A stretch of DNA of 64,000 nucleotides, from assembly GCF_000967865.1 (NCBI RefSeq), contig NZ_JXRU01000039.1, positions 1 to 64,000 of the forward strand. The letters are read 5' to 3'. The notes beneath the pieces were generated by a model. That model was not told the DNA's origin and ran no database searches. It worked only from the letters and a program-made list of their open reading frames with translations. The DNA is from Microbacterium sp. SA39. Lineage in GTDB: Bacteria; Actinomycetota; Actinomycetes; Actinomycetales; Microbacteriaceae. Below, in pieces: positions 45,663 through 53,365 of this stretch (position 1 is the stretch's first letter; each line of letters opens with the position of its first letter). The position numbers and the translations under genes are program-made.

Positions 45663-46502
45663 TCATGGAGCGTCTCGACGCGTGAAGACCACGTGCGCGG
45701 CGACGGTGGTCGCTCCCACCCAGCCGAGCAGTCCGAGAATGCCCGTCAGCACACCTTCCGCACCTTGTGACGGCATCGTCGAGACGGCGCTCGCCTGCAT
45801 CAGCAGCGGCGTCGGTGTCCATGCGCTTGCGCTAGCAAGGAATGAGCCCAGCGCGCCGGGCACGGCGGCGCCGCCGATCGCGAGAGCCAGCGGAAGGAGA
45901 ATGAGGAGCGACAGATAGACGAGGACGGCGGCAACAGATCGCCACGCGATCGTGCTCAGGGCGAAGGCGAGCACGATCGTCAACCCGACCGCTGCGGTGC
46001 AGACGATCAGCGCTACGGCCAGAAGGGGAAGGGCTTTTGCGGCCGCGGGGAGCGAAAGCGCCACGGCGATGATCGCGATGGCGGCGGAACAGACGAGAGC
46101 ACCAAGCATCCCGATCATCGTGACACTCACCACGCGTGCGACGAACAGCCGCGATCGAGCGGGTGTCCGCAGCATGGTGAACGCGAGGCGTCCCTCCGCG
46201 TCTCGGCCCACCGCGATCGCGACGACCAGGCCGAAGGCCAGGCCGAAGATCGTCGATGAGGCCTCGACGGGCGCGCTGACGATCACGTGTCCTGGCTCTC
46301 GGGCGATGGTGCGCAGGACAGCGAACACGGCCGACCCGGTCGCGATGGCGACGGATGCCGCGACGACCGTGGCGACCCTGATCCCTCCGAGCGACCAGAG
46401 TGCGCGCCATTCCGCCCGGAGAACGCGCCGAAGGGTCTGCGGCGCGTCCGATCCGCCCTTCGGCTCGTCATCCGCGCCTTGCGCCGCCACGTACGCCATC
46501 AT
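45663..46502 (-). CDS. ABC transporter permease of the bacteriocin cluster
   Basis: A 279-residue ABC2-type permease with about six helices (for instance VIVSAPVEASSTIFGLAFGL with following VVAIAVG, and LLAVALIVCTAAVGLTIVLA). The start at 46502 (ATGATGGCG) overlaps the ATPase stop by 4 bp (ATGA). In lacticin Q/aureocin A53-type loci, an ABC pair after the PH-domain genes serves secretion and self-protection; by position this is the equivalent. Upstream in-frame sequence is a shadow of the ATPase gene. Confidence 0.87.
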   Translation of the reverse strand: MMAYVAAQGADDEPKGGSDAPQTLRRVLRAEWRALWSLGGIRVATVVAASVAIATGSAVFAVLRTIAREPGHVIVSAPVEASSTIFGLAFGLVVAIAVGRDAEGRLAFTMLRTPARSRLFVARVVSVTMIGMLGALVCSAAIAIIAVALSLPAAAKALPLLAVALIVCTAAVGLTIVLAFALSTIAWRSVAAVLVYLSLLILLPLALAIGGAAVPGALGSFLASASAWTPTPLLMQASAVSTMPSQGAEGVLTGILGLLGWVGATTVAAHVVFTRRDAP

Positions 46503-47389
46503 TCCGGGACTCCGTCCGTCGCCAGCCACCCGAAGTAGGTCTCTTCGAGAGATCTCCGCACCGTCTGCAGGTGCAGCACATCGATGTCCGCATCGAAGAG
46601 GATGCGACCGACCTCGGGGGTGGCGGCTCCGGAGACGACCAGCCCCTGGCCCCTCGCGACGACGGAGAGCCCGCGCGCGATGCACACCTCCCGCGCACGA
46701 TCCGGATCCGTCACCTCCACCAGCACTTGCATCGGGTGCTGCTCCGACACGAACTCCGCGAGAGTGCCGTCGGCGACGACCTTCCCGCCATCGAGCATGA
46801 CGATCCGGTCCGCCGTCTGAGCGAGCTCGGACATCACGTGGGAAGAGAGAAGCACTGACGCACCCTCGGATGCGAGCCACCTGAGGTGGCTCCGAATCCA
46901 GCGGATGCCGTCGGGGTCGAGCCCGTTGAGGGGTTCGTCAAGGATCAGCGATCGCGCCCGCGGGAGGAGAGCGACCGCGAGTCCGAGGCGCTGCGTCATT
47001 CCCATCGAGAAGGTGCGTATTCGCCGGCTCGCCACACCCTCGAGTCCGACGAGTTCCAGGATCTCGTCGGCAGCGGAGTACGGCATACCCCCGGAGTCGC
47101 ACACGTACCGCAGTGCGCCGCGTGCCGTCGCGCGGCGTGGCAGGTCTCCGGGAGAGAGATACACGCCGAGGAGACTCGGGGTCCCGTGCACCTTCGACTC
47201 GCGGCCGTCGATCCGAACCTCACCTGACTCCGGCGTGACGAGCTGCGCGATCGAGCGCAGGACTGTCGACTTCCCCGCGCCGTTCGGACCGACGAAACCG
47301 GTGATCGCTCCGTCGGGCGCGACGAACGTGACACGATCCGCCGCTCGCACGCCGTCGTATGCCTTGCAGAGTTCAATGACCTCGATCAT
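46499..47389 (-). CDS. ABC transporter ATPase of the bacteriocin cluster
   Basis: A 296-residue ATPase: Walker A GPNGAGKST (about 34-42), signature SMGMTQRLGLA, Walker B LILDEPLNGLDPDG, and switch LLSSHVM. It belongs to the drug/bacteriocin self-protection type (CcmA/BcrA-like). It overlaps both neighbours by 4 bp (ATGA), so it is co-translated with the PH-domain protein and the permease. Expected role: energy for export or immunity. Confidence 0.92.
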   Translation of the reverse strand: MIEVIELCKAYDGVRAADRVTFVAPDGAITGFVGPNGAGKSTVLRSIAQLVTPESGEVRIDGRESKVHGTPSLLGVYLSPGDLPRRATARGALRYVCDSGGMPYSAADEILELVGLEGVASRRIRTFSMGMTQRLGLAVALLPRARSLILDEPLNGLDPDGIRWIRSHLRWLASEGASVLLSSHVMSELAQTADRIVMLDGGKVVADGTLAEFVSEQHPMQVLVEVTDPDRAREVCIARGLSVVARGQGLVVSGAATPEVGRILFDADIDVLHLQTVRRSLEETYFGWLATDGVPE

Positions 47390-48858
47390 TCGCTTCCTTC
47401 CGTCAGGTGCGAGGGGACGCGACGGACCTCGTCACCCGCCCGCACCGCGGTTCTCATCGCCGACGCGATCTCAAGCCCCTCCGCGTCGCTCGCCGTCAGG
47501 CCGGCACGGTGACGGACAAATCCTGCGAAGTAGGTGAGTCTCACCAGCCGTATCGGCAGGCGCCGCAGTCGGCATACTCGAAGAACGTGCAGCCCACCGG
47601 CACGCAGGTGTTCCTCGAACTCGGTCGTGAGGTGTCGGTGGGCGATGACAGCCACCGACGTCACCTCGAAGTGGGTGGCCAGCACCCTCGCACTGCAGAT
47701 GGCGACGAGCACGGCTGCCAGAACGGCTGCGAGAGACAGCCAGACCGTCGAGGTGAGCGACATCGCGACGTACCAGACAGCGATCGCCGCGGCGGCGATC
47801 AGTCCGAGCAAGCTGACGGCCCGCGGAGCGGCCACCGCACCCTTCGAACCGAGGACGCGGAAGTCCGCGAGATCCGGGTCCAGCAGGGAGAGGGCCTCGT
47901 TCGCAGCGCGTCGAGGGATCGACGGAAGCACGAGATTCTGACCGAGACCACCCGCACCGTCGGAGGTGACGAGGCTGACGCGCACGCGGTCGAAGATCAT
48001 CTCGATGATGTTCCGGCGAATCGCCACGCCCACCAGCGCATCGCTGCTCACCGCGCGGCTCGTCCGGTCGAGGAGACCGTACTGGAGTTCCAGACCGTCG
48101 CCTCGACGACGGATTGTCAGACCGCCGAACCGAACGATGATCGATGCGACGGTGATGGCCGTCACGACGACCGTGATGAGCGAACCCGCCAGGAAGACGT
48201 GGTCGCGAGTCCATTCGATCGCCACATCGGCGAAGCTGAATTTCGTCAGCAGGTCGTACCCAGCACATGCGATCCCGAGGGCGACGACCAGAATCCTCCC
48301 CTGCACGACGCACGTCACCACAAGGTCTCGCACGTTCGCCCGGTACATATGGCGACCAAGATCAGGAGCGATGGGCGTCCGCGTCGTGTTCGACGTGCTG
48401 TCTTCTGCCTCTCCTGGCGACCGGACTTCGTCGCGAAGCGTGTTGAGCATTCGGCGGTCCACACCATCCAGCACTACGTGCGACTCGAGGTCTCCCGCGG
48501 GCCGCAACCGAACGATCGACAGGTCCCAGATCCGGAACGACCACGGCTGATGAGCCTCTACCACTTCGATGTCGCGCCAGGCGACGGCATCCCTGCGTGC
48601 GCCGAGAATCCCTTTGACGGTACTCACTCCCCTTTCCCCGATCGCTACGCGCGTTGTGGCCCACTGGTATATGGGTGCGACCACACGAACTGTGATCAGT
48701 GCGAGGGCGAGGCCCTGGAGCCAGCCGGTGAGCGGGCCGAGTGGTTGCACCGCCGCCACGATGTACACAGCGACCATTCCGACGACGGAAGGCAGGCTGC
48801 GAACCCATTCGGCGGTAACGGACGTGAATGGCAAGCGCTTCATGTGCCGCACGATCAC
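47386..48858 (-). CDS. PH-domain (YdbT-like, bPH2) membrane protein
   Basis: A 490-residue membrane protein. Pairs of helices alternate with bPH2 domains, for example ATTRVAIGERGVSTVKGILG then RRDAVAWRDIEVVEAHQPWS, and GLTIRRRGDGLELQYGLLDR then VGVAIRRNIIEMIFDRVRVS. YdbT-type proteins are hallmark accessory genes of leaderless class II bacteriocin loci, where they contribute to immunity or secretion. The GTG at 48858 overlaps the preceding stop (GTGA); an ATG at 48843 is the alternative start. Codon use is less GC-biased than in flanking genes. Confidence 0.87.
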   Translation of the reverse strand: MIVRHMKRLPFTSVTAEWVRSLPSVVGMVAVYIVAAVQPLGPLTGWLQGLALALITVRVVAPIYQWATTRVAIGERGVSTVKGILGARRDAVAWRDIEVVEAHQPWSFRIWDLSIVRLRPAGDLESHVVLDGVDRRMLNTLRDEVRSPGEAEDSTSNTTRTPIAPDLGRHMYRANVRDLVVTCVVQGRILVVALGIACAGYDLLTKFSFADVAIEWTRDHVFLAGSLITVVVTAITVASIIVRFGGLTIRRRGDGLELQYGLLDRTSRAVSSDALVGVAIRRNIIEMIFDRVRVSLVTSDGAGGLGQNLVLPSIPRRAANEALSLLDPDLADFRVLGSKGAVAAPRAVSLLGLIAAAAIAVWYVAMSLTSTVWLSLAAVLAAVLVAICSARVLATHFEVTSVAVIAHRHLTTEFEEHLRAGGLHVLRVCRLRRLPIRLVRLTYFAGFVRHRAGLTASDAEGLEIASAMRTAVRAGDEVRRVPSHLTEGSE

Positions 48859-49367
48859 CTCTCATCCGAGGCGATCGAGACACGGTCCTGGTGCCGCTGC
48901 ACCTCTGCCCGTAGCCGCAGGGCAACATCCAGATCAAGCGGGCCCAGCGCATCGAAGCGTGAGATCGTCACGAAACGAATCCGCACCAGGCCAAACACTC
49001 GCAGAATCGGACCTTGGACGATCGCCACGTTCAATATCCGCTCGATCGGAACGACGATGTCCTCGACGAAAACTATTCCGCGACGAAGGCGCACAAAACC
49101 TTTATCCACGTCGTACGAGACGCTGAGAATTCGCGCGCGATCGATGCACGGGATATCCACCGCGACGATGACGAGGACCAGAACGCCGACCGCGCCGAAC
49201 CAGAATGGTCGAGCATCCCCCGGCGCCAGGACAGCAGTGGCCACGGTGCCAACAGTCGCCAGAAGGGCTGATTCCACGGCCGTGCGCGTTCGTGCATAGG
49301 TGATCGCCTTTCGGGGCAGTCTTCGCTTCGAGGGTGCGAACGTGGTACGCCAGTCATCGATCTGCAT
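48855..49367 (-). CDS. Small PH-domain (YdbS-like, bPH2) membrane protein
   Basis: A 170-residue protein: two membrane helices (about 27-62) followed by one bPH2 domain (SVSYDVDKGFVRLRRGIVFV, VPIERILNVAIVQGPILRVF, FGLVRIRF). This YdbS-like form normally pairs with YdbT, the next gene. AGGAAG lies 7 nt before the ATG at 49367. It is separated from the bacteriocin gene by a perfect 13-bp hairpin. Confidence 0.87.
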   Translation of the reverse strand: MQIDDWRTTFAPSKRRLPRKAITYARTRTAVESALLATVGTVATAVLAPGDARPFWFGAVGVLVLVIVAVDIPCIDRARILSVSYDVDKGFVRLRRGIVFVEDIVVPIERILNVAIVQGPILRVFGLVRIRFVTISRFDALGPLDLDVALRLRAEVQRHQDRVSIASDER

Positions 49368-49390
49368 GTTGAGCTTCCTGGAAGTACAGA

Positions 49391-49431
49391 CATGCAGCGG
49401 TGGACTCGGGGGTCGAGCCCACCGCTGCATG
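49391..49431 (-). terminator. Perfect hairpin after the bacteriocin gene
   Basis: CATGCAGCGGTGG (49391-49403) pairs perfectly with CCACCGCTGCATG (49419-49431). It lies 17 bp after the structural-gene stop and 23 bp before the PH-domain gene start. It could act as a partial terminator or mRNA stabiliser, making far more peptide mRNA than accessory mRNA. Confidence 0.7.
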
Positions 49432-49448
49432 CGACATGAGCGTGGCGT

Positions 49449-49634
49449 TCAGCCCAAGCCCAGAATCTGCAGGATCCACTGGACGATCGTCGCGAAGGAG
49501 ACGCCGCGCTCGATGCAGCCGACCACCCGCTTCCAATTGTCCCTCGCCCACTTGGCGACGGCATCGAGCACCTTCTTGGACCAACGACCGATCTGAGTGA
49601 AGAGCCAGGCGATAAAACGAAGCAAGGGTCCCAT
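49449..49634 (-). CDS. Leaderless class IId bacteriocin (aureocin A53/lacticin Q-like)
   Basis: A 61-residue peptide with five Trp (10, 18, 29, 34, 53), nine Lys/Arg against three Asp/Glu (net about +6), and one Cys (40). There is no signal peptide or double-Gly leader. Its pattern matches aureocin A53 and lacticin Q as I remember them: basic amphipathic helices, KKVLDAVAKWARDNWKRVV, then IERG, and a close VQWILQILGLG like the lacticin Q ending QILGI. AAAGG lies 8 nt before the ATG. Codons are GC-ending, unlike overlapping frames. The YdbS, YdbT and ABC genes downstream fit this class. It should permeabilise membranes of related Gram-positives; activity is inference. Confidence 0.85.
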   Translation of the reverse strand: MGPLLRFIAWLFTQIGRWSKKVLDAVAKWARDNWKRVVGCIERGVSFATIVQWILQILGLG

Positions 49635-49656
49635 AATGCGTGCCTTTCGGAAATGA

Positions 49657-49701
49657 TTCGTGAATTGCGAGACGGCCTTTTGCCGTCTCGTGATTCACGA
49701 A
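49657..49701 (-). promoter_or_regulatory. 20-bp-arm hairpin in the bacteriocin mRNA leader
   Basis: TTCGTGAATTGCGAGACGGC (49657-49676) pairs with GCCGTCTCGTGATTCACGAA (49682-49701) with two mismatches and a 5-nt loop. It ends 22 nt before the ATG and keeps the ribosome site free. It may stabilise the mRNA or, for transcripts from luxR, act as an attenuator. Confidence 0.65.
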
Positions 49702-49737
49702 GTTATTCATTTCCGCATTGACATAAGAGGTTCGGTC

Positions 49738-49753
49738 GTATGCGATCGGTATG
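49738..49753. promoter_or_regulatory. GTATG direct repeats, candidate regulator site
   Basis: GTATG occurs at 49738-49742 and 49749-49753, 11 bp (one helix turn) apart, in the AT-rich gap upstream of the bacteriocin gene. It is a candidate binding site for the adjacent LuxR-type regulator. The promoter itself is not clearly recognisable. Confidence 0.3.
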
Positions 49754-49784
49754 ATCAAAGTATTCTTCACATATACCTTCGTAT

Positions 49785-50456
49785 TCATTTCTCCAACCCT
49801 TTCAGGTTGGTTCCGGATTGCAAGCTGTGCGGGGCGTTCAGCGCTTTCAGGACGACCTGAACGCGGTCGCGCACACCCCATTTCGCCATGATCCGTCCGA
49901 GATGCGCTTTCACCGTCGGCTCGGCGAGGAACATCGCGCCGGCGATCTCGTGGTTGGTCATCCCGCGCAGCAACAGATCGACGATGGTCTGCTCCTTGGC
50001 AGTGAGCACTCCGATGTGGCGTGCCGGATCGGCGGACGCCGCAGAGGATCGATGAGCCGCTCCGACCAGCCCGCGGAGCACTGCCCTGGCCGCGTAGTAG
50101 TGCCCGGAAGCGACCTCTCGAATGCTGGCGCGCAGCTCGTCGTCAGACGAATCCCACTGCACCACTCCCGCAGCCCCGGAGGCGAAACAGTCGACGGAGC
50201 ACGCATCGCCTGCTGCGGCGACGGCAACGATCGGACGGTCCGGCCAGTCGCGAGCAAGCGACACGATCATCTGCCGCGCCGACGTCGTGGCATCAGCCAC
50301 GTCGCAGATGACCACGTCGTAGTCGACTCCTCGCGCCGCCCCCGTGCGTCGTGCCTCGTAGCTGCACGATGTCACCCGAAGGTCTGCATTCGCGGCGAGA
50401 AGCCACCGCAACGCCTCGCCGCGCAGAGTCGCATCCGTGATGATCAAGACATCCAA
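49785..50456 (-). CDS. NarL/LuxR-type response regulator, atypical receiver
   Basis: A 223-residue regulator. The receiver (1-120) has Asp52 at the phosphorylation position (VVICDVADAT) but only one acidic residue at the metal site (Asp8), and Trp101 stands where Lys is conserved. The C-terminal LuxR helix-turn-helix is regular (LTAKEQTIVDLLLRGMTNHE, then AEPTVKAHLGRIMAKWGV). No histidine kinase is nearby, so it may work without phosphorylation. It is directly upstream of, and co-directional with, the bacteriocin gene. The start is probably TTG at 50456, with GGGGGG 9 nt upstream, inside a hairpin. Confidence 0.87.
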   Translation of the reverse strand: MDVLIITDATLRGEALRWLLAANADLRVTSCSYEARRTGAARGVDYDVVICDVADATTSARQMIVSLARDWPDRPIVAVAAAGDACSVDCFASGAAGVVQWDSSDDELRASIREVASGHYYAARAVLRGLVGAAHRSSAASADPARHIGVLTAKEQTIVDLLLRGMTNHEIAGAMFLAEPTVKAHLGRIMAKWGVRDRVQVVLKALNAPHSLQSGTNLKGLEK

Positions 50457-50493
50457 AATCAGTTGCCCCCCGGCCGATTTTGGACTGAGTGTA
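50453..50493 (-). promoter_or_regulatory. Promoter -10 and start-codon hairpin of the luxR gene
   Basis: TACACT (complement of 50488-50493) is a -10 candidate. Just downstream, CCAAAATC (50453-50460) and GATTTTGG (50476-50483) are perfect 8-bp inverted arms. The TTG start is in one arm and the GGGGGG ribosome site in the 15-nt loop. It could be an autoregulatory operator or a translational control hairpin. Confidence 0.5.
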
Positions 50494-50660
50494 GCAATCG
50501 AGAGACGCGATTTCGGGGATCGATGAGCGATATGCCGATAAACATATGATTGAGGGTTCGCCGCACAATGCCGGTTATGATGCGAGGGCGCGAACCTGAA
50601 ACGCGTACTGGGGCTCGGTGGGACTGAGTTCCACCTGCCACCCCGAGAGAGCGTTCAACG

Positions 50661-53303
50661 ATGACGACTGATCCGCTGGCGATCGCCACCCCTTCGCGAC
50701 CCTCGCGAGGCGTCCGCATCGGACGCATCGTCTTCCTCGTCGTGGCCGCCATCGTCGTGATCGCGGTGGCCGCGACATTCTTCGTGACCTGGACGATCCA
50801 GCGCTCGTTTCCGCAGACCGAGGGTGCGGTCGAGCTGGAGGGTCTGACCTCGACGGTCACCGTGCAGCGCGATGCGACCGGCATCCCGACCATCACCGCG
50901 GATTCGAGCCACGACCTGTTCTACGCCGAGGGCTTCGTGCACGCGCAGGACCGCTTCTTCGAGATGGACTTCCGGCGGCACGTGACCGCCGGTCGCGTCG
51001 CGGAGATGTTCGGCGAATCTCAGGCTGGCACGGATGCGTTCCTTCGCACTCTCGGCTGGCGCAAGGTCGCCGAGCAGGAAGTCGCGGCGATGGACGATGT
51101 CACGCTCGGCTACTACGAGGCCTACGCGGAAGGCGTCAATGCGTACCTGGCATCGCGCTCGGGTGCTGAGCTCTCGCTGGAGTATGCCGTCCTCGGCATG
51201 CAGAATCCGGAGTATGCGCCCGACCCGTGGGAGCCTGCGGATTCCGTCGCCTGGCTCAAGGCGATGGCCTGGGATCTCCGCGGCAACATCGAGGACGAGA
51301 CCGAGCGGGCGCTGCTGGCTGCAGAGCTGAACTCCGGAGAGACGGATGCCGCAGCGACGGATGCACTCCTCGAGAAGCTCTACCCGGACTACCCGTTCGA
51401 CGAGAACCCGGTGATCGTGCCGAAGATCTCGACGGTAACTGCGCTCGAAACCGACGCGAAGCAGGCAGCGTTCACGCCGTCCGGCACGGACGGCGATGTG
51501 CAGCAGGCCCTCACCACCGTCGAATGGGAAGAGACCTCGAGCGTGATCGAAGCGGTCAGTGTGCTCGTCGGCGACGTCGGCGAAGGCATCGGCTCGAACT
51601 CGTGGGTCGTCTCGGGTGATCTCACCGAGACCGGGATGCCGCTGCTCGCGAACGACCCGCACCTCGGAGCATCCCTCCCCTCGGTCTGGTACCAGGTGCA
51701 GCTGAAATGCGCGACGGTGAGCGAGGAGTGCCCGTTCGATGTCGGCGGCTTCTCGTTCTCGGGGCTTCCCGGGATCGTCATCGGCCACAACCAGAAGGTC
51801 GCCTGGGGTTTCACGAACCTCACCACCGACGTCACGGACCTGTACATCGAACGCGTCGAAGGGGACGAGTACTGGCGCGATGGGGCGCTGGTTCCGCTCG
51901 AGGAGAGCACCGAGACGATCAAGGTCGCAGGAGGCGATGACATCGAGCTGACCATCCGCTCGACCGTGCACGGTCCGATCATCTCGGGACTCACCGACGA
52001 CTTCACCGCCATCGCCGACGATCCGCTGCCGGGACTCGCGATCGGCGGTGCCGTCCCTGCCCTGGAGGACGAGGCCGAGTACGCGGTCAGCCTGCGCTGG
52101 ACGGCACTCGATCCCGGCACGACCGCGACGGCGATCTTCGCGCTCTCCACCGCCCAGGACTTCGACGACTTCCGCCACGCCGCCTCGCTTTTCGACGTGC
52201 CGGCGCAGAACCTGGTCTACGCCGACACCGAGGACAACATCGGCTACCAGACGCCCGGACGACTGCCGATCCGCGGCGCCGGAGACGGGTGGATGCCGCA
52301 ACCGGGCTGGGACAGCACCTACGACTGGACCGGCTTCATCCCCTTCGAGGAGCTGCCGGTGTCGTACAACCCGACGTCGGGGTACATCGTCACCGCGAAC
52401 AACGCGATCGTCACCGACGACTACGAGTACTTCCTCTCGCGGGACTGGGACTACGGCTATCGCGCGGCGCGTATCGCGTACCTGATCGAGCGCCGAGCCG
52501 CGGCCGCTCCGCTGACCGCAGAGGACATGCGCGACATCCAGATGGACAGCGAGATGTGGATCGGCAAGCAGCTCGCGGCCGCCATGGGCGACGTCGAGGT
52601 GTCCGGTGCCGGCGCCCGCGAGGCTGTCGAGCTGCTTCGTTCCTGGGATGCGCAGACCACGGCATCCTCCGGTGCCGCAGCGTACGCGAACGTGCTCTGG
52701 TCGAACCTGGTGCAGAACATCTTCGGAGCGCGCGAGCAGCCCCTCCCCATCGATGGACAGGCCCGTCTGTTCGCCGTGGTCGCCGACATGCTGGAGAACC
52801 CGTCCGATCCGCTGTGGCAGAACGCCGAGCTCGACGTCGACGGCATGGAAGAGATGCTGGCCCTCTCCGCCGAAGACGCCTACAACGAGCTTTCGGCGAT
52901 CCAGGGCACGGCCGTCGACCGCTGGAACTGGGGCGACCTGCATGCCATCACCCTCACCAGCGACACGCTCGGGACGTCGGGCATCGCTCCGGTCGAGGCG
53001 CTGTTCAACCGCGGCCCCTTCCCGGTCAGCGGCGGCGCCTCCGTCGTCAATGCGACCGGCTGGGAACTCGGCACCTCCTATGCCACCACGACGGTGCCGT
53101 CGATGCGGATGGTGGTGGATCTGTCGGACTTCGACGCCTCGACGTGGATCCAGCTCACGGGCACCTCCGGGCACGCGTTCCATGAGCACTACATCGACCA
53201 GACCGCGGACTGGGCGGCCGGCGTTCAGCGGCCATGGGCGTTCTCGTCAAAAGCAGTGGATGCGGCGACGGTCGACACACTGGTGCTGTCAGCGGCCGGC
53301 TGA
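50661..53303 (+). CDS. Penicillin acylase family Ntn-hydrolase
   Basis: An 880-residue protein with an N-terminal membrane anchor (IVFLVVAAIVVIAVAATFFV) and the S45 peptidase layout. An alpha part contains YAEGFVHAQDRFFEMDFRR. The autoprocessing site is GEGIGSNSWVVSG, with the nucleophile Ser312. A beta part follows with NDPHLGASLPSVWYQVQL, HNQKVAWGFTN and PTSGYIVTANN. Family members cleave amides such as penicillin side chains or acyl-homoserine lactones. Substrate here is unknown; quorum quenching is only a possibility. It is divergent from the luxR gene. Confidence 0.93.
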   Translation: MTTDPLAIATPSRPSRGVRIGRIVFLVVAAIVVIAVAATFFVTWTIQRSFPQTEGAVELEGLTSTVTVQRDATGIPTITADSSHDLFYAEGFVHAQDRFFEMDFRRHVTAGRVAEMFGESQAGTDAFLRTLGWRKVAEQEVAAMDDVTLGYYEAYAEGVNAYLASRSGAELSLEYAVLGMQNPEYAPDPWEPADSVAWLKAMAWDLRGNIEDETERALLAAELNSGETDAAATDALLEKLYPDYPFDENPVIVPKISTVTALETDAKQAAFTPSGTDGDVQQALTTVEWEETSSVIEAVSVLVGDVGEGIGSNSWVVSGDLTETGMPLLANDPHLGASLPSVWYQVQLKCATVSEECPFDVGGFSFSGLPGIVIGHNQKVAWGFTNLTTDVTDLYIERVEGDEYWRDGALVPLEESTETIKVAGGDDIELTIRSTVHGPIISGLTDDFTAIADDPLPGLAIGGAVPALEDEAEYAVSLRWTALDPGTTATAIFALSTAQDFDDFRHAASLFDVPAQNLVYADTEDNIGYQTPGRLPIRGAGDGWMPQPGWDSTYDWTGFIPFEELPVSYNPTSGYIVTANNAIVTDDYEYFLSRDWDYGYRAARIAYLIERRAAAAPLTAEDMRDIQMDSEMWIGKQLAAAMGDVEVSGAGAREAVELLRSWDAQTTASSGAAAYANVLWSNLVQNIFGAREQPLPIDGQARLFAVVADMLENPSDPLWQNAELDVDGMEEMLALSAEDAYNELSAIQGTAVDRWNWGDLHAITLTSDTLGTSGIAPVEALFNRGPFPVSGGASVVNATGWELGTSYATTTVPSMRMVVDLSDFDASTWIQLTGTSGHAFHEHYIDQTADWAAGVQRPWAFSSKAVDAATVDTLVLSAAG

Positions 53304-53311
53304 ACCACTCT

Positions 53312-53337
53312 GGGCCGCTGAGCCTGTCGAAGAGCCC
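53312..53337 (-). repeat. CTGAGCCTGTCGAAG-type short repeat, intergenic
   Basis: GGGCCGCTGAGCCTGTCGAA and GAGCCC form a small hairpin. This is the reverse-strand form of the unit found inside three genes at 28775, 32256 and 43731. Here it lies between the acylase stop and the next gene. Confidence 0.65.
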
Positions 53338-53365
53338 GCCCAGGATGCTGCACTACCGTTGACGG

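Noticed and set aside
49354..49788. A frame on the minus strand starting MNTKVYVKNTL, coupled by ATGA to the luxR stop and preceded by GGAG
   Set aside because: Its second half runs through the bacteriocin gene in another frame, where codon use favours the bacteriocin. Its first half is AT-rich with no GC-ending codon bias. I treat the coupling as chance, though a short leader peptide cannot be excluded.
50661..53303. Penicillin acylase as quorum-quenching or bacteriocin-linked enzyme
   Set aside because: It is divergent from the bacteriocin cluster and common in the lineage; substrate specificity cannot be read from the sequence.
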